From Polynucleobacter sp. MWH-Spelu-300-X4 (lineage in GTDB: Bacteria > Pseudomonadota > Gammaproteobacteria > Burkholderiales > Burkholderiaceae), in assembly GCF_018687515.1 (NCBI RefSeq), contig NZ_CP061294.1:124001-188000 (forward strand): 64,000 nt of DNA. Reading direction: 5' to 3'. Shown here piece by piece: positions 57,222-64,000 of the stretch (its first letter is position 1; each line of letters begins with the position of its first letter). Made by a program: the position numbers and the translations under genes. Below the pieces are notes generated by a model. That model did no database searches. It was not told the DNA's origin and saw nothing but the letters and a program-made list of their open reading frames with translations.

Positions 57222-57281
57222 TTTACTGAATGCGTAATTGTTTACTTTTAGTGCAAGTCTTCACAATTTTGGAGCAGAAAT

Positions 57282-58280
57282 ATGCAAATTGATTTACAAA
57301 CGGTGGCCTTAAAGCCTCTAAGAAATACGTTTAAGCACATTGAAAAGCGTTTTGGTGACAAAGTTGCCACTCGTTATCAAGAGGCTACATACGATTTACA
57401 GCCAACTCATAACTTTCACTACAAACCAACTTGGGATCCGTCACGTGAGGTACATGATGCTAAGCGCACGAAGATTGTTCTAAAAGACTGGTATGTATTA
57501 AAAGATCCGCGTCAGTTCTACTACGGCACATATACACAAGCGCGTGCTCGTCAACAAGATGCGATTGAAAAGAGTTTTGACTTTATCGAAGAGCGCGGTT
57601 TAGAACACGCTCTTAGCCCAGAAATTAAAGAAGTTGCACTTAAAACATTGATGCCACTCCGCCACGTTGCGTGGGGTGCGAATATGAACAACACTTGTAT
57701 GGCTGCTTATGCCTACGGTACAGCGTTGAATCAAGCTTGTACTTTTGCAAGTTTTGACCATTTAGGTATTGCTCAATATTTAACACGCGTGGGTTTAGCA
57801 CTTGGCGATGTAGAAGACCTTAAAGCCGGAAAGGTTGCTTGGGAAAAAGACGCCAACTGGCAACCATTACGCCAATATGTTGAAAAAATGTTGGTGACTC
57901 GTGATGTGATGGAATTATTTGTAGCTCAAAACTTTGTATTAGATGGTTTGTTGTATCCATTAATTTACAAAGAAGCTGTGGATGGTGTTTGGGCAGCTAA
58001 GAGTGGTCCAACGATTGGCATGATGACTGTGTTCATGGCTGACTGGCAAGCTGAAACTGCTAAGTGGGTGGATGCTGTTTTGAAACCAGCTGCCGCTGAA
58101 TCAGCAGAAAACAAAGCGTTGTTAAGTCAATGGGCTAGTGACTGGGCTAAGCAAGCGATTGCTGCGTTAAAACCAGTGGCTGCAATTGCACTAGGCGTTG
58201 AGGCTGACGCTGCAATGGCCGATGTTATTTTAAATTTACAAGAGCGCGCAAAGAAAAGCGGTCTTGAATTAAGCTTGTAA
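57282..58280 (+). CDS. dmpL: Phenol hydroxylase beta subunit DmpL
   Basis: The 332-residue beta subunit of the hydroxylase oligomer. It has a ferritin-like helical fold without diiron ligands and stabilises DmpN. The N-terminus MQIDLQTVALKPLRNTF, the internal WDPSREVHDAKRTKIVLKDWY and TYTQARARQQDAIEKSFDF fit the family. GGAG precedes the ATG. Only 22 bp separate it from dmpN, so dmpM, which lies between L and N in known operons, is absent here. Confidence 0.95.
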   Translation: MQIDLQTVALKPLRNTFKHIEKRFGDKVATRYQEATYDLQPTHNFHYKPTWDPSREVHDAKRTKIVLKDWYVLKDPRQFYYGTYTQARARQQDAIEKSFDFIEERGLEHALSPEIKEVALKTLMPLRHVAWGANMNNTCMAAYAYGTALNQACTFASFDHLGIAQYLTRVGLALGDVEDLKAGKVAWEKDANWQPLRQYVEKMLVTRDVMELFVAQNFVLDGLLYPLIYKEAVDGVWAAKSGPTIGMMTVFMADWQAETAKWVDAVLKPAAAESAENKALLSQWASDWAKQAIAALKPVAAIALGVEADAAMADVILNLQERAKKSGLELSL

Positions 58281-58302
58281 TAAATATCAGGAGATATTAA
58301 TC

Positions 58303-59850
58303 ATGGATATGAATGCAAAGAAGAAGTTAGGTTTAAAAGAACGTTATCACCTAATGACTCGTGATTTAGCTTGGGAACCAAGCTATCAAAAAGAAGAGGA
58401 AATTTATCCTCAGTTAGCTTATGAAGGTATCAAGATTCATGACTGGGAAAAATGGGAAGATCCATTCCGTTTAACAGTAGATGCTTACTGGAAATATCAA
58501 GCTGAAAAAGAGCGCAAACTTTACGCGATCATCGACGGCTTTACACAAAACAATGGTCACTTAACTGTGACTGATGCGCGTTATGTAAACGCATTGAAAT
58601 TGTGGTTAAACGCGATTACACCTTTAGAGTATGAAGCTCATAAAGGTTACGCACGTTTAGGCCGTGAGTTCAAAGGTGTGGGTGCTGCGGTTGCTTGCCA
58701 AATGCAATCAATTGATGAATTGCGTCATGCTCAAACTCAGATTCACTCTATGTCTAACTACAACCGTTTCTACAACGGTTTAGATAACTGGCATCATGCC
58801 CAAGACCACTTCTGGTACTACTCAGTACCTAAGTCATACTTCGAAGATGCTTTGACTGCTGGTCCATTTGAATTTATTACAGCTATTTCATTCTCATTTG
58901 AGTATGTTTTAACAAACTTGTTATTCGTACCATTTGTATCAGGTGCTGCTTATAACGGCGACATGGCTGCGATGACATTTGGTTTCTCAGCTCAGTCTGA
59001 TGAATCACGTCACATGACTTTAGGTCTTGAAGTGATTAAGTTCATGTTGGAACAAGATCCAGGCAACGTACCTATCGTTCAAAAATGGATTGATAAGTGG
59101 ACATGGCGTGGTGTACGTCTCTTAACGATTGTTGGCATGATGCAAGACTACATGTTGCCAAAACGTGTGATGAGCTGGAAAGAAGCTTGGGAAATTTACT
59201 TTGAAGGTAACGGTATGGCTTTGTTTAACGACTTGGCACGTTACGGCATCAAGGTTCCTGATTGCATCGATCAAATCCGTAAAGAAAAGGGACATATTTC
59301 TCACCAAGCTTGGTTGACATTTAATAGTGCCAACTTCTTGACGAACTTCCACACTTGGATTCCAAGTAAAGAAGAGTTGGATTGGTTGGATGCTAAGTAT
59401 CCAGATACATTCCCTAAATACTATCGTCCTCGTTACGAATACTTCCAAAAATTGGAAGACGAAGGCAAGCCATTCTTCACAAAAGGTTTGCCACGTTTGT
59501 GTCAAGTTTGTCAGATTCCTGTGTTCTACACTGAGCCTGATGATCCAACACAATTGGTATATGAAGAGGGCACCTATATGGGTGAGAAGTTCCAGTTCTG
59601 CTCAACACATTGCCATAAGATTTTTGATAATGAGCCTGAGAAATATATCCAAGCTTGGTTACCTGTTCATCAAATCTTCCAAGGAAATAATTTCCCTGAA
59701 GGTACGAACCCAACAGTTGAAGGCTTTGATCCAATTAGAGCCGTTGCCGATTACTACCAATTAAATTGGGGTGTTGAAAACGGACCTTTCGAAGGATCAC
59801 AGGATCAGAAAAACTTTGCAATGTGGCGTGATCAAGCCACTAAGAACTAA
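58303..59850 (+). CDS. dmpN: Phenol hydroxylase alpha (diiron) subunit DmpN
   Basis: The 515-residue catalytic subunit. The carboxylate-bridged diiron site is given by Glu109, Glu139 and His142 (IDELRH), Glu200, and Glu234 and His237 (SDESRH). A C-terminal cysteine-rich part (about 400-450: CQVCQIPVFY and FCSTHCHKIFDNEPE) is the YHS-type segment found in DmpN. Full length. It hydroxylates phenol to catechol with O2 and electrons from DmpP. Confidence 0.97.
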   Translation: MDMNAKKKLGLKERYHLMTRDLAWEPSYQKEEEIYPQLAYEGIKIHDWEKWEDPFRLTVDAYWKYQAEKERKLYAIIDGFTQNNGHLTVTDARYVNALKLWLNAITPLEYEAHKGYARLGREFKGVGAAVACQMQSIDELRHAQTQIHSMSNYNRFYNGLDNWHHAQDHFWYYSVPKSYFEDALTAGPFEFITAISFSFEYVLTNLLFVPFVSGAAYNGDMAAMTFGFSAQSDESRHMTLGLEVIKFMLEQDPGNVPIVQKWIDKWTWRGVRLLTIVGMMQDYMLPKRVMSWKEAWEIYFEGNGMALFNDLARYGIKVPDCIDQIRKEKGHISHQAWLTFNSANFLTNFHTWIPSKEELDWLDAKYPDTFPKYYRPRYEYFQKLEDEGKPFFTKGLPRLCQVCQIPVFYTEPDDPTQLVYEEGTYMGEKFQFCSTHCHKIFDNEPEKYIQAWLPVHQIFQGNNFPEGTNPTVEGFDPIRAVADYYQLNWGVENGPFEGSQDQKNFAMWRDQATKN

Positions 59851-59861
59851 TTGGAGAACAT

Positions 59862-60221
59862 ATGCCAGTAGCAGCAATTTCAGAATATAAGATCCCTGGC
59901 AGGGATTCATTGGATAAATTCCATGGCAACCAACTTCTTTATGTTGGTTGGGATAAGCACTTGATGTTTTACGGAACAGCAGCCTTCCCATTACCACCTG
60001 TCATGAAATTTAGTGATTTGTTTGGTGGTCCTTTGGCCCAGTATTACAGCCAACATCCTGACTTTGAAAAAATCGATTGGTCAAAGGTGAATTGGTTGAA
60101 AGACAATAAGCCATGGAAACCTGACTATGACAAATCATTGGCTGAAAATGGATTGGGTCATAAAGACTGTATCCGTTTCCAGACTCCTGGTTTGGATGGT
60201 TTGTTTGGTATTTGCTTCTAA
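59862..60221 (+). CDS. dmpO: Phenol hydroxylase gamma subunit DmpO
   Basis: The 119-residue gamma subunit of the hydroxylase. It contains YKIPGRDSLDKFHGNQLLYV and DHLMFYGT-like (KHLMFYGTAAFPLPP) segments typical of DmpO. It is 11 bp after dmpN. A strong terminator follows without dmpP, which in known operons comes next. Confidence 0.93.
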   Translation: MPVAAISEYKIPGRDSLDKFHGNQLLYVGWDKHLMFYGTAAFPLPPVMKFSDLFGGPLAQYYSQHPDFEKIDWSKVNWLKDNKPWKPDYDKSLAENGLGHKDCIRFQTPGLDGLFGICF

Positions 60222-60240
60222 ATTAATTTAGAGCAGTTAT

Positions 60241-60266
60241 AAAAAAGGCGCTTCGGCGCCTTTTTT
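60241..60266. terminator. Terminator after dmpO
   Basis: AAAAAAGGCGC-CGAAG-type stem (AAAAAAGGCGC/GCGCCTTTTTT around TTCG), bidirectional between converging genes. Confidence 0.93.
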
Positions 60267-60293
60267 ATGGTGAAGTCATCTGTAGCTTAATTA

Positions 60294-60890
60294 TTAACGT
60301 GCCAGTTTCTCTTTCAACAGAACTGTTTGCTTTTTTGGTGGAGTTGTTGATGTTGAGTCTTTGGTCAGAATGATATTTTCTGGGATAGCCTTTGTGGATC
60401 GTGATGTTCCTTCATTTGCTGAAATCCCTAAAGCTAACCTCGCGCATTGCTGTATCACTCGATGTCTGAGCATACGCCTTGGCATCTGTTGCCAAGATGG
60501 GTGATCGGTTCTAACTTCTTCTAAATATTCTTTAATCACGATTGGTAGGATGCGATCATTTCTGTAGATCGTGCATTCCATCCAAGTCGGAACGTTATCT
60601 ACTAGCTCGGTAGAGTCTCTTAAGCTCATTCCAGCATATTGAGGATGGTTGTTGATGAGTTTGGACCATCCATCAATCGTTATAAATGGTTTGTAATTAC
60701 CATCTTCACTTGGTAGCAAGCTAATTTCATCAGATAGTGGATCTAGTTGATATTTGCTAGCAAGTCTTAATAGTTGTATTTGAGGGTAGAGTGGCACCCC
60801 TAAATATTCATCAAGCCATAGCTGTAATTCTTCAGGATCAATATTTAGACTCTGACTAGTTTTATCAATCGCTGATTGAAGGGCTTTCAT
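60294..60890 (-). CDS. bet: Bet/RecT-family single-strand annealing protein
   Basis: A 198-residue phage-type recombinase. The family region YPQIQLLRLASKYQLDPLSDEI and PFITIDGWSKLINNHPQYAGM is typical of RecT/Bet proteins that anneal single-stranded DNA. MLRHRVIQQCARLALGI is the conserved C-terminal helix. Its start overlaps the stop of the YqaJ-type nuclease gene by 4 bp, giving an exonuclease-annealase pair as in phage recombination modules. The C-terminus is short compared with lambda Bet. Confidence 0.88.
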   Translation of the reverse strand: MKALQSAIDKTSQSLNIDPEELQLWLDEYLGVPLYPQIQLLRLASKYQLDPLSDEISLLPSEDGNYKPFITIDGWSKLINNHPQYAGMSLRDSTELVDNVPTWMECTIYRNDRILPIVIKEYLEEVRTDHPSWQQMPRRMLRHRVIQQCARLALGISANEGTSRSTKAIPENIILTKDSTSTTPPKKQTVLLKEKLAR

Positions 60891-61843
60891 GAGAGCTCCT
60901 TAATCACTAAGCGACGGCTATTCTGTACCGCTATTTGATATTGACTGGCCCATTCAGGATGTTCTTCAGTGAGACGTTTGGCATCTAATCTGACGGAGGG
61001 CTTCGGTGCTTTCCAAGTCGCTAAGGTTTGGCCATGAAAAGTCAGCACTTCTGCATCTTGCATCTGTCCCATGATGCTTTGTTTAATCTGACTAATTTCT
61101 GCTTCATATTGCTCCACTTGCTCATTAAGCGCTTTTAATTTTTTAATCAGTTCACAGGTCTCTACAGGCGCCTCAACAGATTTACTCACTGTTGATTTAC
61201 CAAAGAGGGTCTTATAGTCATACTCGGAAGTAGCTAAAGGCGGGGTATTGGTTAGCACATGATTTTCCCAAAAGGATACGGCACGCTCTAACACCATGGC
61301 CTCTAATTCAAGATCTCTAGTAATCTCATAAATCCTAAAATCCGCATTACCAAATAAGACCGCTAAATCCGTTCGATCGATATTGGTGAGCATCATGTAC
61401 CAGACGCACTGCACCAAATACGATAGAGGTACTTGATCACTACCAGACTCTCCCCATTCTGATTGAGCGAACGGATTAGCGGTTTTGCACTCTAAGATAC
61501 GAGAAGCTGTAATACGACCATCGCTATCTATTAGAGATAAATCACCTGATAGAACAAAGCGATCAATATGCCCATGCATGTATTCATAGTGTGGATGAAC
61601 AACTGCATCATCATGAGTAACCAAAGACAATCCAGTCGCTAGGGCATATTCAGATGCAACAAATTCTTCAGCAAACTGGCCAAAGCGCAAAGGCAAGGAA
61701 TCCCTAACAGCTACTTCCTTGCCCGTCTTCTCCATCCAGACATCCACAGCACTTCTGTACCTAGATAGCCCTAAGATGGCGCCAATGTCTGATCCGCCTA
61801 GACTTTTAGCCCGTAACAGTGCAAAATCTTGATTATTAAGCAT
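60887..61843 (-). CDS. YqaJ-type viral recombinase nuclease
   Basis: An exonuclease of the YqaJ/lambda-Exo superfamily, 318 residues from the ATG at 61843 (AAAGGGA just upstream; an upstream TTG is less likely). Signature: GGSDIGAILGLSRYRSAVDVW, RFGQFAEEFVASEYA, the catalytic HGHIDRFVL with Asp, and RILECKTANPF with Glu and Lys. A coiled coil (about 225-260) is at the C-terminal side. It produces single strands for the Bet-like partner. Confidence 0.88.
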   Translation of the reverse strand: MLNNQDFALLRAKSLGGSDIGAILGLSRYRSAVDVWMEKTGKEVAVRDSLPLRFGQFAEEFVASEYALATGLSLVTHDDAVVHPHYEYMHGHIDRFVLSGDLSLIDSDGRITASRILECKTANPFAQSEWGESGSDQVPLSYLVQCVWYMMLTNIDRTDLAVLFGNADFRIYEITRDLELEAMVLERAVSFWENHVLTNTPPLATSEYDYKTLFGKSTVSKSVEAPVETCELIKKLKALNEQVEQYEAEISQIKQSIMGQMQDAEVLTFHGQTLATWKAPKPSVRLDAKRLTEEHPEWASQYQIAVQNSRRLVIKELS

Positions 61844-61867
61844 TTTTATCCCTTTCAACTGTAATAA

Positions 61868-61886
61868 ATGGTCTATTTAAGACCAT
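61868..61886. promoter_or_regulatory. Operator between the nuclease and HTH genes
   Basis: Perfect inverted repeat ATGGTCT-ATTTA-AGACCAT in the divergent gap, followed by one more half-site GGTCT at 61891-61895. Such palindromes commonly bind the small HTH protein encoded next to them. Confidence 0.65.
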
Positions 61887-61903
61887 TATAGGTCTAAATT
61901 AGA

Positions 61904-62143
61904 TTGTTTACAAGTGCTCAACTTAGATCAGCTAGAGCAACGCTGAAATGGTCCTTGGAGGAGTTATCCCAAAGGTCAGGGGTTGGTACAACCACTCTCA
62001 AGCGGTTTGAGTCTGCAGATGGCGTTCCAAATGGAAATCTTTCTACATTTAATACCTTGAGAAAAATATTTGAAGAAGCTGGCATTGAGTTCATCGGCAC
62101 ACCAGAAGATGGTCCGGGCGTACGCTACTACCCTAAAAAATAA
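61904..62143 (+). CDS. Small XRE-family HTH regulator
   Basis: A 79-residue helix-turn-helix protein. The fold is given by QLRSARATLKWSLEELSQRSGVGTTTLKRFE, then an EAGIEFIGTPEDGPGVRYY tail common in plasmid and prophage regulators. The only usable start is TTG. It diverges from the recombination genes, with a palindrome between them, so it probably represses them and itself. Confidence 0.82.
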   Translation: MFTSAQLRSARATLKWSLEELSQRSGVGTTTLKRFESADGVPNGNLSTFNTLRKIFEEAGIEFIGTPEDGPGVRYYPKK

Positions 62144-62196
62144 CTTGTCTTTTTTTAACCATAGACCAGTTTTAATTTTGGTTTAAAGTGATTGGC

Positions 62197-62577
62197 ATGG
62201 GTTCACGATGCCAATGCACATGTCTTGATTGCAAACACCAGTTCACTTTGACAAAAGGTGGTGGGTGGACTTCTTATCAAAAAGTATGTGCTCTATGTGG
62301 CACTATTAAAAATGTCCCACGTAAAGGCCCGGCTAATTTTGTTGAGGGAAAGACCTTAACGAAAGAAGAGTTATTACATCATTTAAATACACCAAGTGAG
62401 TGGTCTCGTCATGGTGGCGGCTTCGATTCAGATGAAACCAAACTCATGCATGAGCTAACAGCTTCATGTGATTGTGGCGGTCAATTAATTCCGGAATGGG
62501 ATCAGCGAGTTCAGTATCGATGCCCTCAATGTCGATCTTCACATCTAAATTTAGTTGAAGGTATTCTCTTCGATTAA
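62197..62577 (+). CDS. Zinc-ribbon protein of unknown function
   Basis: A 126-residue protein (ATG at 62197; a GTG lies 9 bp upstream). Four cysteine pairs are present: CTCLDC, CALC, CDC and CPQC, arranged as two zinc ribbons around a helical middle. I do not recognise a named family. It follows the HTH gene by 53 bp and may share its control. Confidence 0.65.
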   Translation: MGSRCQCTCLDCKHQFTLTKGGGWTSYQKVCALCGTIKNVPRKGPANFVEGKTLTKEELLHHLNTPSEWSRHGGGFDSDETKLMHELTASCDCGGQLIPEWDQRVQYRCPQCRSSHLNLVEGILFD

Positions 62578-62592
62578 TAAATTTTGTAACGA

Positions 62593-62650
62593 TAGCTATA
62601 GCTAGTGGTGTTTGTTATAACTTAGTGTAGCTTAGTGTACTTTAGTGTTG
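62593..62650 (+). repeat. Palindrome and three 10-bp tandem repeats
   Basis: TAGCTATAGCTA (62593-62604) is a perfect palindrome. CTTAGTGTAG, CTTAGTGTAC and TTTAGTGTTG run head to tail at 62621-62650, one helix turn each, like iterons or stacked regulator sites. Confidence 0.7.
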
Positions 62651-62735
62651 TTTTGTATTAAATCGCCTGCCAAGCTTATTTAATTATTTCATGATGAGCT
62701 TAGCAAGAATCATATTTTTCATGTAGACTAGAGCC

Positions 62736-62955
62736 TCGCAGTTGAGTTCGCGCGCCAACTGTTGCACTTACAGCGCTGCCAACCCTGGCTTGCTAAAAAG
62801 CAAGCAACCCATCATCAGGCTAGTGGGTTCTTATCGACGATAAGCTTAGCCTTGCAAGGTTTCACGCGACCTCCCTAATAGCGTTGCAACGTTTCACCAA
62901 TCGAGCTGGCATGCGCCAGTATCCATTTTGATATTTCCGCCAAATTGGCAGAAGG
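62736..62955 (+). ncRNA. Candidate structured RNA or recombination/origin tract
   Basis: No open frame of note. At least eight perfect short palindromes or stems: 62739-62761 (CAGTTG/CAACTG), 62771-62778, 62788-62805 (GCTTGCT-AAAA-AGCAAGC), 62806-62829 (AACCCA/TGGGTT), 62830-62844 (CTTATC/GATAAG), 62850-62859, 62882-62891, 62906-62919 (CTGGC-ATGC-GCCAG) and 62939-62949. The 14-mers TTGCAAGGTTTCAC (62852) and TTGCAACGTTTCAC (62884) nearly repeat. The tract is visibly richer in G+C than its flanks. A possible promoter (TTAGCA 62700, TAGACT 62724, 18-bp spacer) points at its left end. An RNA gene, a mobile-element end or an origin are all possible; no known family was recognised. Confidence 0.5.
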
Positions 62956-62961
62956 TTGCTT

Positions 62962-63861
62962 ATGCAAAAATTAAATAAAGGTCAGACTGGTCCTAGATCC
63001 AGTCAGGGTAAGCGGAACTCTTCGATGAATGCCCTGAAACATGGTGCTTACAGTAAGACGGCTGTATTGCCGTCAGAAGATGCTCATGCTTATGAGAAGA
63101 AACGTCGTCAGTATCAGAAATCGTTTCGAGCCAAGGATGAGCTGGCGCGGGATCTATCCGATATGGTATTAGATCATCAGTGGGTCGCGCGTCGTTTGAA
63201 GTGCCAAATTGTAGCCATGGAGCATGACCTGTATCAGAGTGCTTCACCGATTGAGTTTGCGAAATTTTTGGGTGTGCCTGATGCTTTAATTTCTAAAGCG
63301 CCTATATATTTCGTTAATCCTAATCATCAGATCTCTAAGGCTGAGGGAGATCATGCACAACTGATTTGCGACCAAATTATGGATCTAAAAGATCGATTAC
63401 CTAATAAGCCTTCACTAGCAGAATTAGATGCCAGCTACCCAGAACTTAAACAAGTTTTGCTAAATCGTTTTGGTGCTTGTGATGAGATGGACTCAGAGTT
63501 GACGGTGGACTTAAGTAACACGAATGACGTGGAGTCAATTTGTTTGGATGGCCTATCTTGGAAGTTAGATGAAATTCATGCCCAGTATTTTTATCAGACT
63601 ATTTTTGAATCGATCAAGCCTCAGCTGCAGTTTTATCTGGAAAAGCAACGTATAGATTTTTTTCAGAGGTTGAGTGCTAGCCATTCAGCAACTCTGACTA
63701 AGTTACAGCAACGCTTAGATAAGGAGTTGAATGCGACAAGGTCAGCTGTTCAGCTAATGATGAATTACAGCAAGTTGCAACAAGCTCAGGATGACGCACT
63801 TCGTTTAGGTCAAAAAAATCGAAACGAAATGCCAAATTCACAAGCTAAATCAAGTAGTTAG
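62962..63861 (+). CDS. Unrecognised protein with an ALKHG-type N-terminal motif
   Basis: A 299-residue protein (ATG at 62962, 6 bp after AGAAGG; an upstream TTG is ignored). The N-terminal GPRSSQGKRNSSMNALKHGA is a motif found in many short uncharacterised bacterial proteins, often in multiple genomic copies. The rest is charged and helical, with a long C-terminal coiled coil (about 200-285). No catalytic signature was recognised. It follows the hairpin tract directly. Confidence 0.6.
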   Translation: MQKLNKGQTGPRSSQGKRNSSMNALKHGAYSKTAVLPSEDAHAYEKKRRQYQKSFRAKDELARDLSDMVLDHQWVARRLKCQIVAMEHDLYQSASPIEFAKFLGVPDALISKAPIYFVNPNHQISKAEGDHAQLICDQIMDLKDRLPNKPSLAELDASYPELKQVLLNRFGACDEMDSELTVDLSNTNDVESICLDGLSWKLDEIHAQYFYQTIFESIKPQLQFYLEKQRIDFFQRLSASHSATLTKLQQRLDKELNATRSAVQLMMNYSKLQQAQDDALRLGQKNRNEMPNSQAKSSS

Positions 63862-64000
63862 TATTTTGTAGTTACGTGTTTTTCTCGTTAAAAACACGAT
63901 CTTCTTTAACAATTTAATAGAGTGGAATGGCTAGCCTGAGGTGGCAGGCTAGCCATAGCCATCACGCATGCTTTTGGATTTATCTGACGGCTAAGGGGGT
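63862..64000 (+). other. Non-coding end of window with two hairpins and a boxA-like motif
   Basis: CGTGTTTTT/AAAAACACG (63875-63898) could end the preceding gene. CTTCTTTAACAATTT (63901-63915) resembles the antitermination boxA seen before rRNA operons. An 11-bp perfect stem TGGCTAGCCTG/CAGGCTAGCCA (63928-63955) follows. The window ends before any downstream gene can be judged. Confidence 0.4.

Noticed and set aside
62736..62955. Integron attC site or CRISPR-like array
   Set aside because: The stems have different sequences and no regular repeat-spacer pattern, and no RYYYAAC/GTTRRRY pair or integrase gene was seen.

Overview
The window looks like a chromosomal segment of a low-G+C betaproteobacterium of the Burkholderiales, most like Polynucleobacter or a close relative. 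This is inferred, not measured. The basis is the petABC-sspA-sspB block, the hemA-prfA-prmC-grxD order, a Burkholderia-type porin, a phasin, and A+T-rich codon use throughout.

Region 1 (1-22.7 kb) is mostly housekeeping. It holds a porin, a FadL-type outer-membrane protein, an HtrA protease, a NIF3 protein, the cytochrome bc1 complex (petABC), sspA/sspB, tRNA-Thr(UGU), a phasin, rmuC, a SemiSWEET-like protein, selO, and two reverse-strand blocks (hemA-prfA-prmC-grxD and ubiH-like-dsbC-M61 peptidase-ung), then ychF.

Region 2 (22.7-60.3 kb) is a large aromatic-degradation region of the phenol (dmp) type. It has a GST and DUF1329 gene; phenol hydroxylase accessory genes dmpK-M-P; a GntR/FCD regulator; a complete meta-cleavage pathway (ferredoxin, catechol 2,3-dioxygenase, dmpC, E, F, G, H, I, D plus GlcG-like, SDR and Spy-like genes); a reverse-strand block of pyruvate carboxylase, Crp/Fnr regulator and quinone reductase; a second GntR/FCD regulator broken by a perfect 248-bp tandem duplication; and a second, partial lower pathway (dehydrogenase, decarboxylase, acetaldehyde dehydrogenase, aldolase). 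A probable envelope transport set follows (Ycf48-like lipoprotein, RND/MMPL, DUF1302 barrel, DUF1329). Last come a DmpR-type sigma-54 activator and the hydroxylase oligomer genes dmpL-N-O.

The proposed chemistry is phenol to catechol (DmpLNO with DmpM and DmpP, assembled by DmpK), then ring cleavage by DmpB, then pyruvate and acetyl-CoA. Pyruvate carboxylase could return pyruvate to oxaloacetate. The most notable features are: (a) the phenol hydroxylase genes are split into KMP and LNO groups about 31 kb apart with different control regions; (b) a palindrome AATCTCGAGATT and variants recurs in front of most transcription units of the region, including both GntR genes, and suggests one operator-based regulon; (c) the DmpR sensor keeps the phenol-pocket and zinc residues and faces a perfect sigma-54 promoter with two upstream sites exactly 32 bp apart.

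Region 3 (60.3-64 kb) looks like a mobile or prophage remnant: Bet/RecT annealase, YqaJ-type nuclease, a small HTH regulator with a matching operator, a zinc-ribbon protein, and a roughly 220-bp non-coding tract packed with perfect short hairpins before an unrecognised 300-residue protein. No CRISPR array, rRNA gene or insertion-sequence transposase was seen.
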